Below, piece after piece: positions 58,003-64,000 of a DNA stretch of 64,000 nucleotides (position 1 is the first letter of the stretch; each line of letters starts with the position of its first letter). The DNA is taken from contig CAJYPK010000043.1 of NCBI GenBank assembly GCA_913776615.1, positions 62,001 to 126,000 of the forward strand, in the 5' to 3' direction. The position numbers and the translations under genes were made by a program. The DNA is from an uncultured Hymenobacter sp. Lineage in GTDB: Bacteria > Bacteroidota > Bacteroidia > Cytophagales > Hymenobacteraceae. A model generated the notes under the pieces. The model worked only from the letters and a program-made list of their open reading frames with translations, made no database searches and had not been told where the DNA came from.

Positions 58003-59420
58003 TATTTGCCCCGCCCTTCCACGATGATTTTCAGCGTGTAAAGCAGCACTCGAAAGTCCATGGCCAGGCTCATGTTCTCGATGTACAGAATGTCAAACTT
58101 CAGGCGCTCCACCATTTGGGTCACGTTTTCGGCGTAACCATATTTCACCTGCCCCAGCGAAGTAAGGCCGGGGCGTACACGGTGCAGGTGGCGGTAATGG
58201 GGCGCAATTTGCACTATTTGATCAATGAAGTACTGACGCTCGGGCCGCGGCCCCACCAGGCTCATGTCGCCCTTGATGACGTTCCAGAACTGCGGAAATT
58301 CATCGAGCCGCACCTTGCGCATAAACCGCCCCCAGGGCGTAATGCGCGGGTCGTGGTCGGAGCTGAGCGCCGGCCCCATCTTCTCGGCATCCACGTACAT
58401 CGAGCGGAACTTGATGATGTCAAACGGCACGCCATTGCGCCCGATGCGCTTTTGCCGGTAAAAAATCGGCCCCGGCGACGAGGAGCGTACCATCAGGGCC
58501 GTGAAGACGTACACCGGCCAGGCCAGCAGCAAAAACACGCTCGCCCCACCAATATCGAATAAACGCTTGAATACCTGCTGCCAGATGGGCAGTAAATCCT
58601 GCTTGATCTCAATGAGGGGCGTACCAAAAATATGGTTCACCTTTACCGAGCCCAGCAGGATCTGGTAGAGGTCGGGCAGCACGCTGATGCGCACCGGCGA
58701 GTCCTCCAGCAGGTTCAGAATCTCCTGGATGCGCTGGTGCTCACTGGGCTCAATCGCAATGATTATCTGCTCGATACCTAAACTACGGATCAGGTTGGGC
58801 AATTGCTGATACGAGCCCGAGGCGGGTAGCGTCTGCGCCAACTCCGCATCGACGCCGCTGCCCACCCGCGTAAAGCCCACCAACCGCAGCCCCAGGTGCT
58901 TACCCGTGCGCAGCAGGTCGGTGTAAGTAGCCATGGCCAATCGATTGGAGCCCACCAGCAACGTGGGGAAAAAGATGGTTCCTTGCCGAACCAGACGCTG
59001 CACGCTACTTACTGCCCAGGTACGCAGCACTGCCGTAATACTAAAATGCAGTAAGTAGTAGGAGCTGAACGTTTTATAGTAGGCGTGGTAGCTATTCACC
59101 CCCTCGTCGTCGAGCAGCAGCGCGAAAAAGATAACGACCGTCCCCAGGAATGATACGCGCGCCAGGCGAATCAGCTCGGTCAGCCGTGACTTCTGAAAAA
59201 TATTGCGGTACTCCCCCACTAGGCCGTAGAGCGTAGTCCAGAAGAGCGCGATGAGCAGCGCGGCACCTACCAAGTAAAACAGCGCACCGGCGTTGAGTTG
59301 GAGACCGACTGCTTCCCGCAGCAAATGCTTGCGTAGCAGAAAGAACGCCACCCAAGCCAATAAACCGGCTCCAAAGTCGGCGGCTACGAGCTTGAGATAT
59401 TGAATTTGACGAAGCAACAA
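58002..59420 (-). CDS. Polyprenyl glycosylphosphotransferase (exopolysaccharide initiation)
   Basis: A 472-residue membrane protein. Four to five N-terminal helices are followed by a CoA-binding-like Rossmann domain (~150-265) and, after another helix, the bacterial sugar-transferase domain: F-Y-R-Q-K-R-I-G, F-D-I-I-K-F-R-S-M and K-V-R-L-D-E-F-P-Q-F-W-N-V-I-K-G-D-M. It transfers a sugar-1-phosphate to undecaprenyl phosphate, the first step of exopolysaccharide or capsule assembly. No other glycan genes are adjacent in the window. Confidence 0.94.
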   Translation of the reverse strand: MLLRQIQYLKLVAADFGAGLLAWVAFFLLRKHLLREAVGLQLNAGALFYLVGAALLIALFWTTLYGLVGEYRNIFQKSRLTELIRLARVSFLGTVVIFFALLLDDEGVNSYHAYYKTFSSYYLLHFSITAVLRTWAVSSVQRLVRQGTIFFPTLLVGSNRLAMATYTDLLRTGKHLGLRLVGFTRVGSGVDAELAQTLPASGSYQQLPNLIRSLGIEQIIIAIEPSEHQRIQEILNLLEDSPVRISVLPDLYQILLGSVKVNHIFGTPLIEIKQDLLPIWQQVFKRLFDIGGASVFLLLAWPVYVFTALMVRSSSPGPIFYRQKRIGRNGVPFDIIKFRSMYVDAEKMGPALSSDHDPRITPWGRFMRKVRLDEFPQFWNVIKGDMSLVGPRPERQYFIDQIVQIAPHYRHLHRVRPGLTSLGQVKYGYAENVTQMVERLKFDILYIENMSLAMDFRVLLYTLKIIVEGRGK

Positions 59421-59458
59421 GAGGAGCTGAGCGGCGCGTAAATTTGCGCAGAACGCTA

Positions 59459-59466
59459 CAAAAATA
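59459..59466 (-). promoter_or_regulatory. Bacteroidota -7 box TATTTTTG (reverse strand)
   Basis: Read on the reverse strand this is TATTTTTG, 39 bases before the glycosylphosphotransferase ATG. It matches TAnnTTTG. Confidence 0.45.
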
Positions 59467-59571
59467 GGGGTATCGCCAGCTTAGTAGGCCACTTAGTTCC
59501 AAATTGACCCGCTCATACTGGTTGTTTATCACCACTTTTTTGTACATATACAGTCCACATAGTCTCGCCCT

Positions 59572-60291
59572 TTGTGTCATTGCCCGGGGCTTCTTTTTTG
59601 CGCTCACTTACCCCCGTACCCTATTCAACCTCTACCCGATACCTACCGCCACCGGGGCCAGCGCCGGGCCCTCGCCACTCTGCTACGTACGCAGCGTGGC
59701 ATCCGCGACGAGCGCGTGCTGGCCGCGATTGCGGCCGTACCGCGCCACCTCTTTTTTGAGCCCGCCTTCGAGGCCCACGCCTACCAGGACAAGGCCTTTC
59801 CCATCGGCGAGGGCCAAACGATTTCGCAGCCCAGTACGGTAGCTTACCAGACCGAGCTGCTGGGCGTTAGTCCGGGCCAGCGGCTGCTGGAAGTGGGGAC
59901 GGGCTCGGGCTACCAGTTTGCCGTGCTGTGCCAGCTCACCGAGCACGTGCAGAGCATCGAGTTCAACGCCGTGCTTTTCGAGCGCGGTCGGCAGCGGCTG
60001 GCCGCCCTGGGCCTGCCCACCACCGGCCTGCACCTGGGCGATGGCTCGCTGGGCCTGCCCGCCCTGGCGCCCTTCGATGGCATTCTGGTCACGGCCGGGG
60101 CACCGTCCCTCCCGCCCGCCCTGCTGCGGCAGCTGCGCATCGGGGGGCGGCTGGTAGTGCCGGTAGGGGCCGCCGACCCGGGGCAGCAGCAGCTACTCCG
60201 CATCACCCGCGAAGGCCCCGAAACCTTTGTGCGCGAAGCATTCGGTGACTGCCGCTTCGTTCCCCTGCGCGGCGCGGCCGGCTGGCAATGA
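59572..60291 (+). CDS. pcm: Protein-L-isoaspartate O-methyltransferase
   Basis: The protein has the Pcm core: R-D-E-R-V-L-A-A-I-A-A-V-P-R-H-L-F-F, the SAM motif L-L-E-V-G-T-G-S-G-Y-Q, and the C-terminal G-G-R-L-V-V-P-V-G. It repairs isoaspartyl residues using SAM. The start is uncertain: there is no ATG in frame before the conserved Y-R-H-R-G; TTG 59572 is given, but an ATT at 59623 or a start just before the conserved part would give a more typical ~220 residues. Confidence 0.92.
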   Translation: MCHCPGLLFCAHLPPYPIQPLPDTYRHRGQRRALATLLRTQRGIRDERVLAAIAAVPRHLFFEPAFEAHAYQDKAFPIGEGQTISQPSTVAYQTELLGVSPGQRLLEVGTGSGYQFAVLCQLTEHVQSIEFNAVLFERGRQRLAALGLPTTGLHLGDGSLGLPALAPFDGILVTAGAPSLPPALLRQLRIGGRLVVPVGAADPGQQQLLRITREGPETFVREAFGDCRFVPLRGAAGWQ

Positions 60292-60397
60292 GACGCTGCA
60301 GGGTAAGCTTCCGCTTGCTCATTTTCCGGTAAGTAACTCCTACAAGCTTCTACCTACCAAGGCGCCCCCCGGCACGCAAGCGGCTTCCGCCTTACCG

Positions 60398-60405
60398 TAC
60401 CTTTG
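60398..60405 (+). promoter_or_regulatory. Bacteroidota -7 box TACCTTTG
   Basis: TACCTTTG matches TAnnTTTG and lies ~58 bases before the GTG of the thioesterase. It overlaps an in-frame TTG at 60403, which argues against that earlier start. Confidence 0.55.
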
Positions 60406-60462
60406 CCAAACTTTCCTTCCCACCCTCTCCCTTCCTACCCCATCACTCCACTTCCTCTCCCC

Positions 60463-60981
60463 GTGCGCAAGCAACGCCCCGTTTCCGACTCGTTTGTTAC
60501 CATGACCGAGTTGGTGCTGCCCAACGATACCAATACGCTCACCAACCTGATGGGCGGCCGCATGATGCACCTCATGGACATCGCCGCCGCCATCGCCGCT
60601 CAGAAGCACTCCAACCGGATCGTGGTTACGGCCTCGGTCGATAACGTGTCGTTTCGCGATCCTATCCGGCTGGGCAACGTGGTGACGCTGCAGGCCCAGG
60701 TTACCCGCGCTTTTGCCTCCAGCATGGAGGTGCACATCGACGTGTGGGCCGAAGACATCCCCAGCGGCACGAAGATGAAAACCAACGAGGCCTTCTTCAC
60801 TTTCGTGGCCGTTGACCAAAGCGGGCGGCCCATCGACGTGCCCGATGCCATCCCCGAAACGGCCGAGGAAGTTGCCCTGTACGACGGGGCCCTGCGCCGC
60901 CGCCAGCTGCGCCTCGTGCTAGCCGGCCGCATGAAGCCCGCCGACGCCACCGAGCTCCGGGCGCTGTTTGAGTTATCGTAA
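60463..60981 (+). CDS. Acyl-CoA thioesterase, hotdog fold
   Basis: GTG at 60463 (V-R-K-Q-R-P-V-S-D-S) gives 172 residues. Hotdog/BFIT-type features: N-T-L-T-N-L-M-G-G-R-M-M-H-L-M-D-I-A, A-A-I-A-A-Q-K-H-S, V-D-N-V-S-F-R-D-P-I-R-L-G-N and the strand F-T-F-V-A-V. It hydrolyses acyl-CoA. Fifteen bases separate it from the next gene, so they are probably one operon. Confidence 0.93.
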   Translation: MRKQRPVSDSFVTMTELVLPNDTNTLTNLMGGRMMHLMDIAAAIAAQKHSNRIVVTASVDNVSFRDPIRLGNVVTLQAQVTRAFASSMEVHIDVWAEDIPSGTKMKTNEAFFTFVAVDQSGRPIDVPDAIPETAEEVALYDGALRRRQLRLVLAGRMKPADATELRALFELS

Positions 60982-60996
60982 CCAGCCGCCACATAC

Positions 60997-61776
60997 ATGA
61001 CTGAGGACGAGCAAAGCGGCACCCTGGCCTTTCTGCAAAACTTCTATACCGGGGTCACGCTCTACATGCCTCGCGAGGCCGACGAGCAGCCCGCGCCAGC
61101 AGCGCACGCCGCTCCCGCCGAGGCGGCCCCGGCGGCCGGTCCGGAGGTGCCACCAGCGACCGTAGTTGCGCCACCGATAGCCGCCGCCCCAGCCCGGGCG
61201 GCAGCTATGCCAGCTCCGGGGCCGACGCCGCTTCCGGGCAAGCTCCCCTCGTTGGCCACTGCCCAGCTGCCCCCGCAGCCCGCCCCGGTAGCCAGCGCGG
61301 CCCCGGCCGCCACCCCAGCCAGCGCACTCCCCACGGGAAACCCGCCCGCCAGCGCGCCGCCCGTGGCACCGTACCTGCTCACGACTTTTACCACCCTCGG
61401 CGACAACCCGCGGGGCGTGGTGCTGCTGGTGCGCCTGCCGCCCGAGCAGTTTCGCAAGCTGCCGCGCAACGTCTTCCTCAACAAACTGCTGCAAGCCATC
61501 AACTTGGTAATGGCCGACGTGGTGCTCGTGAACGTGGAAGGCCCCTACCCGGTGGCGCTCCAGAATCTGCGCAAGGAAATCGCCGCCACGCACATCCTGG
61601 CCTTCGGCAGAAACTTGCTCGATGTGGCCGTGCGCACCACCCAGATTTACGAGCCGGTGCAATTCCCGTCGGTGGACCTCGCCTACCTGGCCGGGGCCGA
61701 AGTCGAGATGATTGAGTACGACGTGAGCCTCAAGAAGCGCCTCTGGGCCGGCTTACAACGCATGTTTTTGCATTAA
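60997..61776 (+). CDS. Protein with Pro/Ala-rich linker and unknown C-terminal domain
   Basis: A 259-residue protein. Residues 1-27 look ordered (acidic, then L-A-F-L-Q-N-F-Y-T-G), followed by a ~95-residue Pro/Ala linker and a C-terminal ~120-residue alpha/beta domain (G-V-V-L-L-V-R-L, L-N-K-L-L-Q-A-I-N-L-V-M, H-I-L-A-F-G). The C-terminal domain is unrecognised; an accessory DNA-replication subunit was considered but is not supported. It is co-transcribed with the thioesterase and ends at a strong terminator. Confidence 0.65.
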   Translation: MTEDEQSGTLAFLQNFYTGVTLYMPREADEQPAPAAHAAPAEAAPAAGPEVPPATVVAPPIAAAPARAAAMPAPGPTPLPGKLPSLATAQLPPQPAPVASAAPAATPASALPTGNPPASAPPVAPYLLTTFTTLGDNPRGVVLLVRLPPEQFRKLPRNVFLNKLLQAINLVMADVVLVNVEGPYPVALQNLRKEIAATHILAFGRNLLDVAVRTTQIYEPVQFPSVDLAYLAGAEVEMIEYDVSLKKRLWAGLQRMFLH

Positions 61777-61778
61777 CC

Positions 61779-61812
61779 AAAAAGGCCCGCCAGCGAACTG
61801 GCGGGCCTTTTT
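61779..61812. terminator. Rho-independent terminator, bidirectional
   Basis: AAAAAGGCCCGCCAG, a short loop, and its complement CTGGCGGGCCTTTTT. It lies between convergent genes and has an A-tract and a T-tract. Confidence 0.9.
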
Positions 61813-61834
61813 AGTGGCTTATAAGCAATGCGAT

Positions 61835-62971
61835 CTATTTCAGTACCTCGGCCAGCTTGGCTTCCAGCGCCGGGCCGCGCAGGTTTTTACCGATGATTTT
61901 GCCGCTGGGGTCGAGCAGGAAGGACGCCGGGATGGCTTGTACGCCGTAAGCGGCGGCGGCGGCATTGTTCCATTTTTTGAGGTCCGATACGTGGTTGGGC
62001 CAGGCTAGGCCGTCGGCCGCGATGGCCTGCGTCCAGCGGGCCTTGTCGTCGTCGAGCGATACGCTGTAGACCGTGAAGCCCTTGCCTTTGTCCTTGAACT
62101 GCTTGTAGGCCTTCACTACGTTGGGATTTTCCTGGCGGCAGGGGCCGCACCAGCTGGCCCAGAAGTCGACCAGCACGTACTTGCCGCGCAGGCTTTTGAG
62201 CGAGATCGCCGGGCCGTCGGGGCTAGCCAGGTTGATTTCCGGGGCGGTGGTGCCGACGGCCGTGGCGCGTAGCGGCTCCAGGCGCTCGGTCAGGGCCTGG
62301 GTAAAGGGCGAGGCTGGCTGGGCCTTGCGCTGAATACCCGCGATCGAGTCGGCAAAGGCAAAGTCCTCATCGGGATTTACGAAGCTGAGCGTGGCGAAGC
62401 CCGCCGCTACCGACGAGGCATTGCGCCGGATCACGGCCTTGGCCCGGTTGGTCGTGGCCCGGGCCAGCACGTTGTACTGCGCCTCGATGATGGGCAGCGA
62501 ATCGGTACGGCCCGCCTGCCCGGCGGCATTGTAGCGCTGGCCCAGGCGCTGCATCTGGCCCCGGCTGGCGTTGAGGGTGCGCGTAAGCTGCTGAATTACC
62601 TCCGAATCCTTGGATCCTTTCACGGCGTAGCTGGCGGGCAGGCTCTTGGCGTCGCCCGAGAGCGTGAGGTGGGTTTTGTTGTCAAGCACGAGCAGCACCT
62701 GATTGGGCTCGTCGAGCTTGAGCTGGTACACGGCCGCCGTGGCGGGCAGCGTCCCCTTGAAGGTAAACTTACCCTCGGCGTCGGTCTTGGCGGTGCCGCG
62801 CTCCACAAACTGGCTGCTGGTCAGCTCCGACAGGTGCAGCGTGGTACCGGCCGCCACGTTGCGCAGCTGGCCGGTTATTTCGTAGCCCTCGGCGGCGCTG
62901 GCGTTCTGGCAGGCATTAGTGAGGCCGAGCAGGGCCACGGCGACGAGCGCTGGTTTCATAAAGGAAGTCAT
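61835..62971 (-). CDS. TlpA-family thiol-disulfide oxidoreductase (lipoprotein)
   Basis: A 378-residue protein. A signal with a Cys (L-T-N-A-C, residue ~21) suggests lipid anchoring. Residues ~30-130 are a DUF4369-like N-terminal beta domain, and residues ~240-378 a thioredoxin fold with the active site W-C-G-P-C in F-W-A-S-W-C-G-P-C-R and the cis-Pro segment I-P-A-S-F-L-L. It acts in the periplasm in disulphide exchange. The start could also be 62959. It is followed upstream by a paralogous partial gene. Confidence 0.92.
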   Translation of the reverse strand: MTSFMKPALVAVALLGLTNACQNASAAEGYEITGQLRNVAAGTTLHLSELTSSQFVERGTAKTDAEGKFTFKGTLPATAAVYQLKLDEPNQVLLVLDNKTHLTLSGDAKSLPASYAVKGSKDSEVIQQLTRTLNASRGQMQRLGQRYNAAGQAGRTDSLPIIEAQYNVLARATTNRAKAVIRRNASSVAAGFATLSFVNPDEDFAFADSIAGIQRKAQPASPFTQALTERLEPLRATAVGTTAPEINLASPDGPAISLKSLRGKYVLVDFWASWCGPCRQENPNVVKAYKQFKDKGKGFTVYSVSLDDDKARWTQAIAADGLAWPNHVSDLKKWNNAAAAAYGVQAIPASFLLDPSGKIIGKNLRGPALEAKLAEVLK

Positions 62972-63048
62972 TGCTAAAGAGTAAAGAGCACCCGGTCAAA
63001 GCCGGGCTGCCGGACAAAGCTAAAAAAACGGGCGCGGGTTCCCTTGCC

Positions 63049-64000
63049 CTAGCGCAGCCGCCGGGCCAGTTCCCGCCCCAGCGCGCTGCCGCGCAGCTCG
63101 GTAGCCACTATGCGCCCCTGCGGGTCAAGCAAAAACGTCGCCGGAATCCCCACTACGTTGTACAGCCGCCCGGTGCGACCGCGCACGCCGGCCTCGTCGA
63201 TCACCTGCGGCCAGGGTAGCGCATCCTGCGCCACGGCCTGCTGCCAGTCGGGTACTTTCTCATCCAGCGACACGCTGAGCACCGTGAAGCCGGCTCCCCG
63301 ATGCTGGTATTTTTGGTGGGCCGCCAGTACGTTGGGATTTTCGGCCCGGCAGGGCTTGCACCAGCTGGCCCAGAAATCAACGAGCACGTATTTTCCTCGC
63401 AAGCTACTCAAGGCCAGTGATGTGCCGCCGCTGCTAGGTAGCGTAAAATCGGGAGCCTCCGCCCCTATTGCCAACGTCTGCGCCGCCGCGCGCAATTCGC
63501 GCAGTCTCCCCAGGTATGGCGAGTCGGGCTGCTCGCGCTCGAAGCGTTGCGTGAGCGAGTCAAGCTGCGGCTGGGCGCTGGGGTGCAGTCGCAGGTGGTA
63601 AAAAGTCAGGTACGGCGCCAGATACGAGTCGGCATGGCGACGCAGCATACGCTGCATGGCCAGCAGTTCCTTGCTTCCCGCTTTGGTCGGGGCACTGCGC
63701 AGAAGCGCATAAGGCTCAAAGGCTTGTAGCAGCTCTAGCTCAGCTGAGCCCGTGGGGCGCAGCAGGTAGGTGGGAGCCGCGCTACTGCGGGCCTGCACTA
63801 CCCGGGCCGTCAGGCGCTCCTGGCGGTTGGCCAGCGGCACTGGCTGCATAGCCTGCTGCTGGCCAACGCGCAGCAAGTATACGTCGGGAGCGGGTACCTG
63901 GCCCCGCAGCACAAAGCGCCCGCTGACATCGGCCCGCGCCGAATCGAGGCTGGGCCAGGGTTGGTCGCGGCTGGGGCGCGCGGCGCTCAGCAAGTAAATC
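63049..64000 (-). CDS. TlpA-family thiol-disulfide oxidoreductase (5' end outside the window)
   Basis: The frame is open to the right edge, so the N-terminus lies beyond the window. The visible part has the thioredoxin active site W-C-K-P-C (in F-W-A-S-W-C-K-P-C-R), followed by V-V-G-I-P-A-T-F-L-L-D. The N-terminal visible portion fits the DUF4369-like domain. It is a tandem paralogue of the preceding gene (77 bases apart), with Lys instead of Gly between the cysteines, which usually tunes the redox potential. Confidence 0.9.
   Translation of the reverse strand, partial: IYLLSAARPSRDQPWPSLDSARADVSGRFVLRGQVPAPDVYLLRVGQQQAMQPVPLANRQERLTARVVQARSSAAPTYLLRPTGSAELELLQAFEPYALLRSAPTKAGSKELLAMQRMLRRHADSYLAPYLTFYHLRLHPSAQPQLDSLTQRFEREQPDSPYLGRLRELRAAAQTLAIGAEAPDFTLPSSGGTSLALSSLRGKYVLVDFWASWCKPCRAENPNVLAAHQKYQHRGAGFTVLSVSLDEKVPDWQQAVAQDALPWPQVIDEAGVRGRTGRLYNVVGIPATFLLDPQGRIVATELRGSALGRELARRLR

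Noticed and set aside
60403..60462. TTG at 60403 as start of the thioesterase
   Set aside because: It overlaps the TACCTTTG promoter box and adds a Pro-rich tract; GTG 60463 fits the family start.

Overview
The window looks like chromosomal DNA of a high-GC Bacteroidota, most likely Hymenobacteraceae (a Hymenobacter-like organism). The basis is the mix of gene families (TonB-dependent receptor with a carboxypeptidase-like N-terminus, TlpA-type thioredoxins with a DUF4369-like N-terminus, lipoprotein-anchored BamA/TamA protein, fused alpha/beta 2-oxoacid dehydrogenase E1, DUF2911, DUF6493), promoter boxes of the Bacteroidota form TAnnTTTG, weak Shine-Dalgarno sequences, and GC-rich coding. No species assignment is possible from the sequence alone. 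No tRNA, rRNA, insertion sequence or CRISPR array was seen.

Layout. 0-6 kb: end of an alpha-L-rhamnosidase, a lipoprotein, a membrane MutS-like ATPase, then a tight MerR / unknown / dprA operon. 6-13.6 kb: small exported proteins, a class IV aminotransferase, a TonB-like protein, an AraC regulator next to a serine hydrolase, a compositionally mosaic thyA, and an exported ankyrin protein. 13.7-23.6 kb: an MMPL/RND exporter, a TonB-dependent receptor, an MpaB/DUF2236 oxygenase with a DUF2809 partner, and a UvrA2-type ATPase whose reading frame contains a palindromic repeat. 23.8-34.4 kb: a compact co-directional cluster of a SWIM zinc-finger protein, two tandem DUF6493 proteins, a small beta-grasp/ubiquitin-like protein ending in Gly-Gly, and a DUF4132-like protein. 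This is the most interesting system in the window. 34.4-42.8 kb: DUF1294, a VOC protein, a large nuclease-helicase (Dna2-like) operon, gpmA, DUF2911 and an AT-rich Mrr-type restriction endonuclease that looks recently acquired. 43-49.7 kb: FAD dehydrogenase, CoA-binding protein, HExxH protein, an ECF sigma / putative anti-sigma / outer-membrane barrel operon and a TrmH/SpoU methyltransferase. 49.7-64 kb: TamL-like assembly factor, fused E1 dehydrogenase, hemF, PAP2 phosphatase, riboflavin synthase, a polyprenyl glycosylphosphotransferase, Pcm, an acyl-CoA thioesterase and two TlpA-family thioredoxins, the last cut by the window edge.

A second theme is the number of intergenic inverted repeats. 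At least four families occur: an AT-rich family, a family with AACGGATTTAACGGATT, a GCAAGCTNNAGCTTGC family and a GGTGAGAT octamer array. Several copies touch start or stop codons exactly, and two contribute amino acids to a protein (UvrA2 and PAP2).
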